From the NCBI GenBank assembly GCA_028716975.1, contig JAQUOU010000005.1, positions 124,001 to 188,000 on the forward strand: 64,000 nt of DNA, read 5' to 3'. The position numbers and the translations under genes were made by a program. The notes beneath the pieces were generated by a model. It did not search any database and was not told the origin of the DNA. It worked only from the letters and a program-made list of their open reading frames with translations. Origin of the DNA: Methylobacter sp. (GTDB lineage Bacteria > Pseudomonadota > Gammaproteobacteria > Methylococcales > Methylomonadaceae). Of this stretch, positions 24,295 through 33,003 are shown piece after piece (position 1 is the first letter of the stretch; every line of letters begins with the position of its first letter).

Positions 24295-26850
24295 TTAAGG
24301 CAGGTTGCGTACTGGATTAGGATCCTTGAAGATATCGCCATCGGATTCGAACAACGGCGTACGGCCATCTATAGTCTTCAGGAGCGCTAATAAGTTGCCC
24401 TGATCGGCTGCATTGAAGGAAGTGGCGATAGTGCCTGAACCGAACCCATGCTGGTCGAATACCTGTTCCAGGGTCTGCGCCGAACCATTATGGAAATAAG
24501 GCGCGTTCACGTTTGCTCCAAGTAGAGAGGGCACGTTGAAACCGAGCGCGCCCAAAGGTGCAGCGCCATTTTGCCGAATCTCAATTGGATTGACCGCATT
24601 GAAGGTGCCGATGTTCTCAAGAAACTTCAACACTCCGGTATCCACTTTGCTATCTTGATAGGAAACCGCCTGATTGGCCACAATCGATAAGCCGGGATCC
24701 CGGGCTGTTCCACCTGCAGCGAAGGCTTTATTCAAGGCCGGATTGTTCAAATACAGAATCTGGCTCTTGGTCCATTTCGCACCGCCGTGACAGGAAGCGC
24801 AGTTATCCTTGAATAATTCACGCCCCGCGGCAACCTGATCGGCATTGCCTGACGGTTGATTGAGAGTCCGTACGGTTTGCACCCACAGTGTTTCAAAATC
24901 CAGCGCTTCGCTGGCGCCCTGGGAAATTCCGTGATCGAAAATAGCTGGATTCGACGGTGTGCCCGGGCCATTAACAGCCGGGGTAAACGGACCTATGCCA
25001 TGCTCTATGCAAGTATCCAGAGAAGGCGCGAATTTGTCACTGGCGAATCCGCAGCCGCCCTGCACGCCTCGAGAATTATTGTTAAAGTCGGTCATGCTGT
25101 CGCGCACCGCGCTCGCGTTGTTGATACGCGTATCGTGAGCGCCATTAATTTTGGAATAAAGCGCATCCAGTGGAATCGCCGCGCGCGGACCATCGCCAAA
25201 CATCCAGGTGACGTGATCACTAAGCCCTTTGGGATGGCATGAGGCGCAAGTGCTCCAGCCGTTATCCGATTGTTTGCCGCGGAAGGAGAGCGGTACGATA
25301 TTACGGATAGGAGTTCCCACCAGGCCATTATCGGGCACTCCTAACGCCGTTGAGAATACCAGCTTGCCAAGACGTACGCCGTGCTCGTGACTGCCGGGAT
25401 CAGGCAGGGTACAGGATTCTACGTCCCGTTCAATAACTGTGTTGCTATCCAGATTCAATATCGAAACCGAACAGCCCACTTCATTATTCACATAGGCCAG
25501 CCGCCCATCCGGACTCATTACTACCCCATTTGGGATATTTCCGGTCTGGAAACGCACCACATTAGGAGCACCGATATTAAGCGGCGCATTTGAGCTGCCG
25601 CTGGCGCGTAATACGTAATTGCCGCCGCGGCTGACGATCAGGAAGTCAGTGCCCGCGCTATTAGCATCGATGGCGACAATGTCATTGGCGAACAGGCGGC
25701 CAAGGCTCGCTCTTTGATCGGCAGGCTGAGGTTCGGTCTTGATCTGGGCGTTCAGGTTAACGTGCAGGTCCGGCCGTTCGGTTAGCGTGACAATATCAGC
25801 CACATGCACGAGTGCCTGGACATTGGTGTTGAAGTTCACATTCAGCACAGGAGGTTCCGGCGATGCGCCAATGTTTGGTAAATAAAGGCGGTTACCGCGA
25901 ATCAGCGCGGAAAAAAACTGGTTAGGGAAAACACCCTGCGGATTATTCGTGATCGTCGCGTTGGGCGCGGTCGCAGCCGGATCAGGGCAGAATGTGTCGT
26001 TGACGGCAGCCGGATTCAGCTTAGTGCAAAGATTGGTGCGATTAGCGGTAAATCCACTGTCCGCCAAGGGAGATAACGGAATCTTGGTCAACAGAGAAGG
26101 ATTGCTGACTGAAAATGAATGAACGATACCCTGCTTATCCTCGTTGAAACCTTCACTTCCACCCGCTTTGAGCTCGGCATAAAACTGGGTCACGAAAACT
26201 GTCTCGTCGTTGTCGTCGCCGTCTCCATCATTAGTGACGGAAATAGCGGCCGGGTTGGGCGTGGGATTACCAGGCAGGAGCACAGTGTTAACCACGGCGC
26301 GGCTAGAAGTATTGATAACCGACACCGTGCCCGCAGTGAAATTAGCCACATAAAGAAGCGCTCCGCTCGGCGTAAGCGCACATCCTCCTGGTTCGGCGCC
26401 CACTGCTATCGTATCGACTACCTTGTTCTTTTTAATGCCATGCAATGAGACTACCGAGACTGTTCCGCTTTGGGCATTGGTGACATAGGCTTCTTTATCA
26501 GAGGGATGGAGGGCGATGCACCCGGGTTCATTGCCCACAGGAATTTCAGCCAGCTTCTGCAACTCATTACCGCCGGTGTTGAAGAGACTGATACTATCGT
26601 TATCGGTATTTACTACGATCAGGTCAGACCCCCACTTGGACAGCGCAATCGTGGTGGAACGGCTGGGCAGCGCTTTATGCGCCGCAATTGAATGAATGAT
26701 CGTATTGATTGGGCCGGGCAGGTCAAATTGTGCCCCAAATGAAGGAGCCGAAACCAACAAACCAGAGAGGAAAGCCGCCCCAATCATGCTTCGCCGCTCC
26801 AGGAGAGCAATTACTGTTTTCAAATAGGTGCGTTGTTTTCTTTTAATCAT
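24295..26850 (-). CDS. Secreted YVTN beta-propeller protein with a C-terminal di-haem (MauG/cytochrome c peroxidase-like) domain
   Basis: The 851-residue protein has a long signal peptide ending near SAPSFGA. A beta-propeller of YVTN-type repeats follows (for example EAYVTNAQSGTVSVVSL and LLYVANFTAGTVSVINT, up to about residue 470). The C-terminal half carries two haem c sites, STCASCHPKG and DNCASCHGG, in a MauG/CcpA-like arrangement with NVPSLLGANVNAPYFHNGSAQTLEQVF. It should act at the cell surface or in the periplasm as a peroxidase or redox enzyme. I chose the ATG at 26850 because GGAGGTTAAT precedes it; the longer frame starts with a TTG inside that ribosome site. A cytochrome gene lies downstream. 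Confidence 0.88.
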   Translation of the reverse strand: MIKRKQRTYLKTVIALLERRSMIGAAFLSGLLVSAPSFGAQFDLPGPINTIIHSIAAHKALPSRSTTIALSKWGSDLIVVNTDNDSISLFNTGGNELQKLAEIPVGNEPGCIALHPSDKEAYVTNAQSGTVSVVSLHGIKKNKVVDTIAVGAEPGGCALTPSGALLYVANFTAGTVSVINTSSRAVVNTVLLPGNPTPNPAAISVTNDGDGDDNDETVFVTQFYAELKAGGSEGFNEDKQGIVHSFSVSNPSLLTKIPLSPLADSGFTANRTNLCTKLNPAAVNDTFCPDPAATAPNATITNNPQGVFPNQFFSALIRGNRLYLPNIGASPEPPVLNVNFNTNVQALVHVADIVTLTERPDLHVNLNAQIKTEPQPADQRASLGRLFANDIVAIDANSAGTDFLIVSRGGNYVLRASGSSNAPLNIGAPNVVRFQTGNIPNGVVMSPDGRLAYVNNEVGCSVSILNLDSNTVIERDVESCTLPDPGSHEHGVRLGKLVFSTALGVPDNGLVGTPIRNIVPLSFRGKQSDNGWSTCASCHPKGLSDHVTWMFGDGPRAAIPLDALYSKINGAHDTRINNASAVRDSMTDFNNNSRGVQGGCGFASDKFAPSLDTCIEHGIGPFTPAVNGPGTPSNPAIFDHGISQGASEALDFETLWVQTVRTLNQPSGNADQVAAGRELFKDNCASCHGGAKWTKSQILYLNNPALNKAFAAGGTARDPGLSIVANQAVSYQDSKVDTGVLKFLENIGTFNAVNPIEIRQNGAAPLGALGFNVPSLLGANVNAPYFHNGSAQTLEQVFDQHGFGSGTIATSFNAADQGNLLALLKTIDGRTPLFESDGDIFKDPNPVRNLP

Positions 26851-27306
26851 ATTAACCTCCAAATTTTTATTATAAAAAAATCATCCAGTATCCTGCCTGG
26901 GCAGGGCTTTCCGATTGTGAAAAGACTCTAGGATTTACTGGGAAACGAGTGCATCGTTCGAGTCATTCACCGGCATGAATGCTAAGTTTCTTCTAATTTC
27001 TCCATGTTGCATGGATATATTCCTGGTTCAATGAATTTATGAAAACTCAATAAGACTAATCAGCACCTCACTGTACTCAGCCCTATTTGATTGGATTTCA
27101 GTAGATATAATCCTGATAATCGTTAAATATCGTCTTGATTATTTGGCGCATGTACTTAAAACCGACGTTGTTATCAATAACCTCAGTTTTGTGAAATACA
27201 CTCGTTCCTGAGTTCTAAAGCGCGGAAAAAGTGTCCTTTGAGTTGATTCCGGCGAATTGAATAACTCGACTCCCCCGCTCTTGGCGGTAATATTCACAGC
27301 AGATAT
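26851..27306. other. Leader region of the YVTN/di-haem gene
   Basis: These 456 bases lie between the 59-residue peptide ORF and the YVTN/di-haem gene. I see no gene and no clear promoter boxes. Apart from the GGAGG ribosome site next to the ATG at 26850, it is featureless AT-rich DNA. Confidence 0.4.
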
Positions 27307-27486
27307 TCAACCGCAACGACTGCAGCGTCCGGTAAGGTTTATGGTGAAAAACCATGTGCTTACGGGGTGCAAAAGCAGGGAATAGTAGGTTAATGGCTGG
27401 CCTCTAATACCAACTGAACGTTGCCCTTCATTCATCTCATTCATCAGGTTATCCTGTAGCTGTATGGGTTTCATGTGGCTGTTCAC
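27307..27486 (-). CDS. Candidate 59-residue peptide ending in a CxxC tail
   Basis: A GTG at 27486 opens a 59-codon frame closed by TGA at 27307. The start is preceded by AAAGGAGGTGAAAT, a strong Shine-Dalgarno sequence six bases upstream, and a TTGACA box lies at 27564-27559 with GAATAT 18 bases on. The peptide has a polar, acidic N-terminal half (NLMNEMNEGQRSVGIRG), a hydrophobic patch (STWFFTINL) and ends in TGRCSRCG. I recognise no family. It runs toward the YVTN/di-haem gene on the same strand. An ATG four codons in is an alternative start but would be too far from the ribosome site. The frame could still be fortuitous. Confidence 0.42.
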   Translation of the reverse strand: MNSHMKPIQLQDNLMNEMNEGQRSVGIRGQPLTYYSLLLHPVSTWFFTINLTGRCSRCG

Positions 27487-27534
27487 ATTTCACCTCCTTT
27501 CTGCTATCTAACGCTTATCATTCAGGGCTAATTA

Positions 27535-27564
27535 ATATTCACATTAAAGTCATTAATATGTCAA
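27535..27564 (-). promoter_or_regulatory. Candidate sigma-70 promoter for the small peptide ORF
   Basis: On the minus strand, TTGACA (27564-27559) is followed after 18 bases by GAATAT (27540-27535). The -35 box is perfect and the -10 box is weak. It sits about 50 bases upstream of the GTG at 27486. Confidence 0.35.
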
Positions 27565-28018
27565 GGAAAATATAGAAAAAATAAACTTTGAGAAATAGAA
27601 AGCGCCGGATTTTATGCCATTTTCACGAATATATTTCCTCATAATTGAGTGTAAATACTCTACAAAAGAACTTGTGTCTGTTGGCATTGAAGCAAACAAC
27701 TCAAAAGCAGCATAACGATAGGCAATTGGGGCGAGAAATGTAACTGAACATGACGAGCTATTTTGGTCGCTATTGACAGCGATTTGGCATTCGGTATCAG
27801 TAGTTTTTAAGCAAACTCCAGTGAGCTAAAATGCGTAGTGATGTTTGTGACTGAGGCGGGATTTAGCCGGAAAAACCATCAGCTCACTGCTAAAATGGTT
27901 TTAGCTGATTTAGTGCGTTGTTTTTACAGTTGTCCAAACGCCTGGACAACGATTGTGTTAAGTGCTGCTTCGAACCCGGTGATAATCTATCGTTCAGAGA
28001 CGTGAGGCAGTTTTTCTC
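27565..28018. other. Gene-poor stretch with a possible coding remnant
   Basis: No intact gene is visible. A minus-strand frame of 90 codons is open from about 27825 to 27553, but it has no start codon before its 47th codon. Its middle part reads like protein (AYRYAAFELFASMPTDTSSF, then a helical stretch), which suggests a remnant of a truncated gene. Upstream of it, AAAACCAT and ATGGTTTT form an inverted repeat at about 27874-27905. I cannot identify the origin. Confidence 0.3.
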
Positions 28019-28552
28019 TCATAAAACGGGCATTTGAATTTTAAAATATTCACTCTCGGTAAAAATATCCTTATTATCTTCAACCCGGTCCAGATACACT
28101 TTTCCTTCCAAATGATCATATTCATGTTGAAAGATTCTGGCGACAAATCCGTCCAGCTTTAACTCCACCGGCTGTCCCTGCTGATCGGTATAATTAATCA
28201 TTATGTCTTTGTATCGCGGTACCAGCGCACGTATGCCGGGAATACTTAAACAGCCTTCCCAGTTTTTTTCCTTATCATTCGACAAGGCTTGAAAAGATGG
28301 GTTAAACATGATTGTCGGTTCCATCTGCAGTGCTGATGGGTAACGGGGCGTAGGCCTTGAAGCGACTATAATGATCCGTTTTGACTCGCTGATTTGTGGC
28401 GCAGCAAGACCCACGCCCTGGGTGTTTGCCAGGGTACTTTGCATAGCCTCAACTATCTGCCGGGTTTCAATGCTGTCAATATCGGTAACCACTGCCGCTT
28501 TTTTTCTAAGTATTTCAGCGCCTAATTGGGCAATCTGTCGCATGGTATTCAT
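28019..28552 (-). CDS. def: Peptide deformylase
   Basis: The 177-residue enzyme removes the formyl group from new proteins. The three family motifs are intact: GVGLAAPQI (residues 46-54), EGCLSIPG (99-106, metal ligand Cys101) and QHEYDHLEG (142-150, ligands His143 and His147, catalytic Glu144). It is followed closely on the upstream side by ppk1 (three bases), so the two are probably co-transcribed. Usually def sits next to fmt. Here it does not, so it could be an extra copy, which the window cannot tell. Confidence 0.95.
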   Translation of the reverse strand: MNTMRQIAQLGAEILRKKAAVVTDIDSIETRQIVEAMQSTLANTQGVGLAAPQISESKRIIIVASRPTPRYPSALQMEPTIMFNPSFQALSNDKEKNWEGCLSIPGIRALVPRYKDIMINYTDQQGQPVELKLDGFVARIFQHEYDHLEGKVYLDRVEDNKDIFTESEYFKIQMPVL

Positions 28553-28555
28553 TGT

Positions 28556-30679
28556 TTAAGCCTGTAATTCATGTAAAAGCATTGACTGGGCTTGTACCGG
28601 TTCTTCACCCTTTTCCTGCATTGCTCGCCGGTAGCTGCCATCCGACTGCAAGAGCCAGGCCTGAGTGTTATCTTTTAAATACAAATCCAGGGCATGCAAA
28701 ATCCGGTTATATAAGCGTTTACTTTCAATCGGAAAGCAAATTTCAACCCGCCGGAACATATTGCGGTTCATTAAATCCGCGCTGGAAGCATAGACTTCCT
28801 GATTGCCGTCATTGGCAAAAGCATAAATGCGGGCATGTTCCAGGAAGCGTCCGATAATGGAGCGTACTTCAATATTTTCGGAGACGCCGGGAATACCCGG
28901 CCTTAAACAACATACACCGCGAACAATCAATTTAACTTCAACCCCGGCCTGGGAAGCGCGGTAAAGCGCCTGTATGGATTGTTCTTCGACAATTGCATTG
29001 ACTTGAATAATAATTTTTGCCGGTTTGCCGTTTATAGCATGGGCTATTTCCCGTTCTATTTTTCCCATCAGTCCGCTATGCAAGGTAAAGGGCGATTGCA
29101 GCAGTTTATTCAATTTGGTGACTCTTCCCAAACTGGTAAGCTGGGCAAATACGCGCCTGACATCTTCGCCTAATTCTTTATCGCAGGAAAATAATCCATA
29201 ATCCGTATAGATTTCCGCGGTTTTACGATGATAATTTCCCGTACCCAAGTGCACATAATTGTGCAATTGCTTGCCTTCCCTTTTTAATACTAAGCACATT
29301 TTGGCATGGGTTTTATAACCTACCACGCCATAAACCACATGTACGGCCGCTTCCTGCAGTTTAGCGGCCAGGCTGATATTGTCTTTTTCATCGAACCTGG
29401 CTCTCAATTCGATCACAACCGTTACCACCTTGCCTGCTCTCGCTGCTGAAATTAAAGCACTCACAATAGGCGAGTCGGCGCCGGTACGATAAAGCGTTTG
29501 CTTGATTGCCAAGACATCGGGTGCTACCGCAGCCTGACGTAAAAACTCAACTACCGGTGAAAAAGACTCAAAAGGCTGATGCAGCAAAATATCATGACGC
29601 TTGATCGCAGCGAATATATCCTTGTTACGCGCCAGTTGTGGGGGAGTAGAAGGTTTGAAAGGAGCAAATTTAAGATCCGGTCTATCAACCAACTGGTTAA
29701 TTTCCTGAATCCTGTTTAAATTGACGGGGCCCTCGACTAAAAATAGGCGATCCCGGGTCATTTCAAAACGGGCCAACAAAAAATCCACCGTTTCCTCAGG
29801 ACATTTGGCGTCAATCTCCAGCCTGACTTCATCACCATAATTGCGCATGGCAAGCTCGCCCTGTACAGCCAGCAGCAAGTCATCGATAGCATCATCATCA
29901 ACAAAAAAATCACTGTTCCGGGTGACGCGGAATTGATAGCAGCCTTTGACATTCATGCCATTGAATAACTCATTAATGAAAGCATGAATAATCGATGATA
30001 AAAAAACAAAATCAGTTCGTCCGCTTTGGGTTTCCTCAGCAGGTAGTTGAATGATGCGCGGCAATGCCCGTGGCGCCTGTAAAATAGCCCGGCCGCTATT
30101 TCTGCCGAACGCATCCTTGCCGGTCAGTGAAATGATAAAATTTAAACTTTTGTTCAGTATGCGCGGAAATGGATGAGCGGAATCCAGCCCGACAGGCGTT
30201 AAAATTGGCAATAACTCATCATTAAAATATTTTTCCAGCCATTTAAGCTGGGCTTCAGTCCATTCGTTGCGACGAATAAAGCGAATATTTTCCTTTTCTA
30301 ATTCAGGAATTAATATCTCATTCAGGACTTTATATTGTTCGTCCACCAGACGATGGGCATTAACTGCAATCAGCTCCAGCTGTTCCGATGGCGTTAAGCC
30401 ATCGGGGCCGATGGCTTTCGGATCAATAGCCGCCATTTGGATAACACTGGCTACTCTGACTTCAAAGAATTCATCAAGATTGGAGCAGGAGATGCACAGG
30501 TAATTAAGTCGTTCAAGCAGGGGAACATTGTCATCTTTTGCCTGCGCCAGAACCCGCTTGTTAAATTCAAGCAGGCTCAGTTCACGATTGATATACAGAT
30601 CGGGTCTGTGAAGATTTATTACTTCGTCTATCTGATCTACCTGATCTATTTGTTCTGCTACTTCTGCTAGTTCTTGCAT
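28556..30679 (-). CDS. ppk1: Polyphosphate kinase 1
   Basis: The 707-residue enzyme builds polyphosphate from ATP. It has the N-terminal block NRELSLLEFNKRVL, the CHAD-like middle region, and the phospholipase-D-like kinase domains. These carry the phosphorylated His in YKTHAKMCLVL (about residues 443-453) and LGTGNYHRKTAEIYTDYGL. Length is normal. The first 20 residues are a low-complexity run (EQIDQVDQIDEV) encoded by near-repeats of TGATCTA. It precedes def by three bases and follows the methyltransferase gene by 22 bases. Confidence 0.96.
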   Translation of the reverse strand: MQELAEVAEQIDQVDQIDEVINLHRPDLYINRELSLLEFNKRVLAQAKDDNVPLLERLNYLCISCSNLDEFFEVRVASVIQMAAIDPKAIGPDGLTPSEQLELIAVNAHRLVDEQYKVLNEILIPELEKENIRFIRRNEWTEAQLKWLEKYFNDELLPILTPVGLDSAHPFPRILNKSLNFIISLTGKDAFGRNSGRAILQAPRALPRIIQLPAEETQSGRTDFVFLSSIIHAFINELFNGMNVKGCYQFRVTRNSDFFVDDDAIDDLLLAVQGELAMRNYGDEVRLEIDAKCPEETVDFLLARFEMTRDRLFLVEGPVNLNRIQEINQLVDRPDLKFAPFKPSTPPQLARNKDIFAAIKRHDILLHQPFESFSPVVEFLRQAAVAPDVLAIKQTLYRTGADSPIVSALISAARAGKVVTVVIELRARFDEKDNISLAAKLQEAAVHVVYGVVGYKTHAKMCLVLKREGKQLHNYVHLGTGNYHRKTAEIYTDYGLFSCDKELGEDVRRVFAQLTSLGRVTKLNKLLQSPFTLHSGLMGKIEREIAHAINGKPAKIIIQVNAIVEEQSIQALYRASQAGVEVKLIVRGVCCLRPGIPGVSENIEVRSIIGRFLEHARIYAFANDGNQEVYASSADLMNRNMFRRVEICFPIESKRLYNRILHALDLYLKDNTQAWLLQSDGSYRRAMQEKGEEPVQAQSMLLHELQA

Positions 30680-30701
30680 TTTGTACCTATATCATAGACT
30701 C

Positions 30702-31361
30702 TCAGGGTTTAACACCTGTGATAAAAACATGCCGGTCACTAATTTGCTCAATGAAGAAATTTAAACCGGCCTGTGCTAACTGTTTTTTAATTTCTGTAAG
30801 TGTGAACGCGGCCAATAAAGAATTATAAAAGTCTTTTTTCAAAATTTCAGGCTCATCGAGCGCATAGTTATTCACCAATATTTGAGCGTTTTCAATGGAA
30901 TCCGGACGCAATAAATCCATGACTACTATGCGCGTGTCCGGCCGGGAATATTTTTTTATCACTTGCCAAAGCACCTGCGGATCATGTAAATGATGTAACA
31001 AGCTATTACAGAAAATAATCTCATAACCTGATTGCGGTAAAATAGTCTCAGGCAACATGCCGAGAATAAAGTTCATACGCGGTTTCAATTCCTTGGGTGT
31101 TGACAGTTTGCAATAATCTATCATCGCCTCTGAGCCGTCAACTCCATGCACTTTACTCAACGGAAAAGCTTTGGCAAAACGGCAGCTGATATCGCCCGAA
31201 CCACAGCCTAAATCCAAAGCTGTACCACTAAACTGCGGCTTATTTATAAATAACTTTAGCCGTTGTATAAATTGATTATGCGGCGCCTCAAAGTCTGCTT
31301 TAGCATAAGCTTTTACTTGAGCCTGATCTTCCATCAATTCCGGTTCTGGCAGTCTTTCCAT
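30702..31361 (-). CDS. Class I SAM-dependent methyltransferase
   Basis: The 219-residue protein has the Rossmann methyltransferase signature ALDLGCGSGDISCRFA (about residues 48-63), an acidic second strand (VHGVDGSEAMI) and IIFCNSLLHHL where the substrate channel begins. The substrate is unknown, and the fold resembles small-molecule methyltransferases of the Methyltransf_11/25 type. The start lies 28 bases inside the end of the upstream PLP-enzyme gene, so translation may be coupled. That upstream partner offers no obvious link in chemistry. Confidence 0.85.
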   Translation of the reverse strand: MERLPEPELMEDQAQVKAYAKADFEAPHNQFIQRLKLFINKPQFSGTALDLGCGSGDISCRFAKAFPLSKVHGVDGSEAMIDYCKLSTPKELKPRMNFILGMLPETILPQSGYEIIFCNSLLHHLHDPQVLWQVIKKYSRPDTRIVVMDLLRPDSIENAQILVNNYALDEPEILKKDFYNSLLAAFTLTEIKKQLAQAGLNFFIEQISDRHVFITGVKP

Positions 31362-32254
31362 CCTCTTTTCCCCTGTAATCCGCCTGTATGAATAGCAATA
31401 ATTCTCTGACCGCGCCTGAAATGGTGTTTCCGTATTAAATCGTACAGTGCATACATCATTTTTCCAGTATAAACAGGTTCAAGTGGAATCAAAGTTCTTA
31501 ATTCAAAATCATTTATAAATGAGAGTAATTCAATATTGGTTTTGGCGAAACCACCGAAGTGGTAATCCAAGTTTATCCGCCAGTTATTACAATGCCGTGA
31601 AAGTAACTGATGGACGTCATTCAGTAAAAATCCGGCATTTTTTAAGGCGGCAAACCCCATAACGGAGATATGCGCCGGTATCGCATCTACAATACCGGCC
31701 AATGTTGTCCCTGTCCCGCACGATACACAGGCTATGTCATAAGGGATTTCAATTTCCCTGACCAGTTCTCCTACGCCTTTTAATGCTAACGTCTGCGCAC
31801 CGCCTTCCGGCAGCCAATATTGCCCCCGCTTGAAGCCGGGTAAATCAAACCAATCTTTGTATTGCCTGAGTATTCTATAATCAGAACGGGATATAAACCG
31901 TAGTTCCATGCCCCAGTTTTGCATGTCTGTCAAAGTCGGCGTTAAGGTTTCCGGTTGTTCGCCGCGGATAAATCCTATTGTTTTCAAGCCTGTGATATTC
32001 CCTATATAAGCGAGCGCATGCAGATGATTGGAATAAGCCCCTCCCATACTGATTACAGTCTCAGCATCCAAAGCCAGAGCATGATTCAGGCTGTATTTAA
32101 GTTTGCGCCATTTATTGCCGGAAATGACCGGATGCAATAAGTCATCACGTTTTAGCCATAGTTCGATGCCGTATTGATCCAGCATCGCATCATTAATTTT
32201 CGCTAGAACCGATTCACTGAAGGTTTCTTCCAGGCCAATAAGTTTAGGATGCAT
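31334..32254 (-). CDS. PLP-dependent ACC deaminase / D-cysteine desulfhydrase family enzyme
   Basis: The 306-residue protein is a fold-type II PLP enzyme of the ACC deaminase/D-cysteine desulfhydrase family. It has the PLP lysine in SGNKWRKLKY (about residues 45-54), SMGGAYSNHLHALAY and SCGTGTTLAGI for phosphate binding, and a C-terminal HTGGLQGKRGW. D-cysteine desulfhydrase is the more common activity of such short bacterial members, but the residues that decide between the activities cannot be judged by eye. It overlaps the methyltransferase gene by 28 bases. Confidence 0.85.
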   Translation of the reverse strand: MHPKLIGLEETFSESVLAKINDAMLDQYGIELWLKRDDLLHPVISGNKWRKLKYSLNHALALDAETVISMGGAYSNHLHALAYIGNITGLKTIGFIRGEQPETLTPTLTDMQNWGMELRFISRSDYRILRQYKDWFDLPGFKRGQYWLPEGGAQTLALKGVGELVREIEIPYDIACVSCGTGTTLAGIVDAIPAHISVMGFAALKNAGFLLNDVHQLLSRHCNNWRINLDYHFGGFAKTNIELLSFINDFELRTLIPLEPVYTGKMMYALYDLIRKHHFRRGQRIIAIHTGGLQGKRGWKDCQNRN

Positions 32255-32519
32255 TTTAAATGTGGGTAATTGGACTAATTATCTATAAGAAATATGAACA
32301 TAGCCTGACCGGATTGCAATAATAAAAAAATTACGCACATGCTTTTCCATTCCGTCATGGATGAATCTAGATGTGAAAGTTTATACAGTGAATATTTACT
32401 AACTGACAGGCTTTTGGTATAGAAGGAAAATTATGTATATAATTCAAATTTAACCTATGAGATGTTTCAATTACATCTATTTTGCTACTGTTTTAGAATC
32501 AAACAAGAGGTAAATCGCT

Positions 32520-32903
32520 ATGGCCTGGAGAGAACGCAAACAAGAAGAAACCTATACCGATGCAGAAGTAGAAGAACGTTTGAAAGAAGAATTGCCTAAC
32601 TGGTACTTGGAAAACGGCTGGATCCGGCGTAAATACAAAACCAGCGGCTGGAAAAGCACTCTGATGGTCGTCAATACCGTAGGACATTTGGCTGAAGCGG
32701 CGTTTCATCATCCTGATCTTACGGTTTCTTATGCCTTTGTAATCGTCAAGCTGGTAAATCATGCCGCAAAAGGTGTTACTAACAAGGATTTTGAATTGGC
32801 GCATAAAATTGAGGAAGTAATCATGTGGCAACCCGGCAAGGAAGGCGGTGCTTTAGAAGGTACGCCCGATGATCCCCGGTTCAAATATATTAAATATGAT
32901 TAA
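32520..32903 (+). CDS. Pterin-4a-carbinolamine dehydratase family protein
   Basis: The 127-residue protein belongs to the PCD/DCoH family. The catalytic histidines line up: AEAAFHHPDL (two His) and LVNHAAKGVTNKDFELA (third His and the T-x-x-D block). Both ends are longer than in the shortest family members. Pterin dehydratases recycle the cofactor of phenylalanine hydroxylase, but no hydroxylase gene is here, and many bacterial members have other or unknown roles. It is a single gene with an AAGAGGT ribosome site, convergent with the EAL gene. Confidence 0.88.
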   Translation: MAWRERKQEETYTDAEVEERLKEELPNWYLENGWIRRKYKTSGWKSTLMVVNTVGHLAEAAFHHPDLTVSYAFVIVKLVNHAAKGVTNKDFELAHKIEEVIMWQPGKEGGALEGTPDDPRFKYIKYD

Positions 32904-32926
32904 GTCATGCGATATTTGTCATTCTG

Positions 32927-32956
32927 TAGCTTGCCTTTAAAATACGAGGCAGGCTA
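32927..32956. terminator. Hairpin between the convergent pterin dehydratase and EAL genes
   Basis: TAGCTTGCCT (32927-32936) pairs with AGGCAGGCTA (32947-32956) with a single wobble and a 10-base loop. Its position between converging genes suggests a terminator, although T-runs are short. Confidence 0.45.
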
Positions 32957-33003
32957 TTCGAGCATGAGCCTTTCCAGGGTAGCTAATGATTATGAGCGGA
33001 TAC

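Noticed and set aside
23989..24390. Possible CRISPR array or repeat-encoded protein in the tandem repeats
   Set aside because: Repeats are uneven in length, self-complementary and lack unique spacers. The open frames encode only the periodic repeat.
27307..27486. Methanobactin precursor
   Set aside because: The peptide ends in CxxC, but it is too long, lacks the two-cysteine core context (GSC and SC type), and no mbnB or mbnC-like gene is nearby.
27950..28010. tRNA-like GGGTTCGAA sequence on the minus strand
   Set aside because: Only a T-arm-like string is present. No acceptor stem or D-arm can be paired around it.
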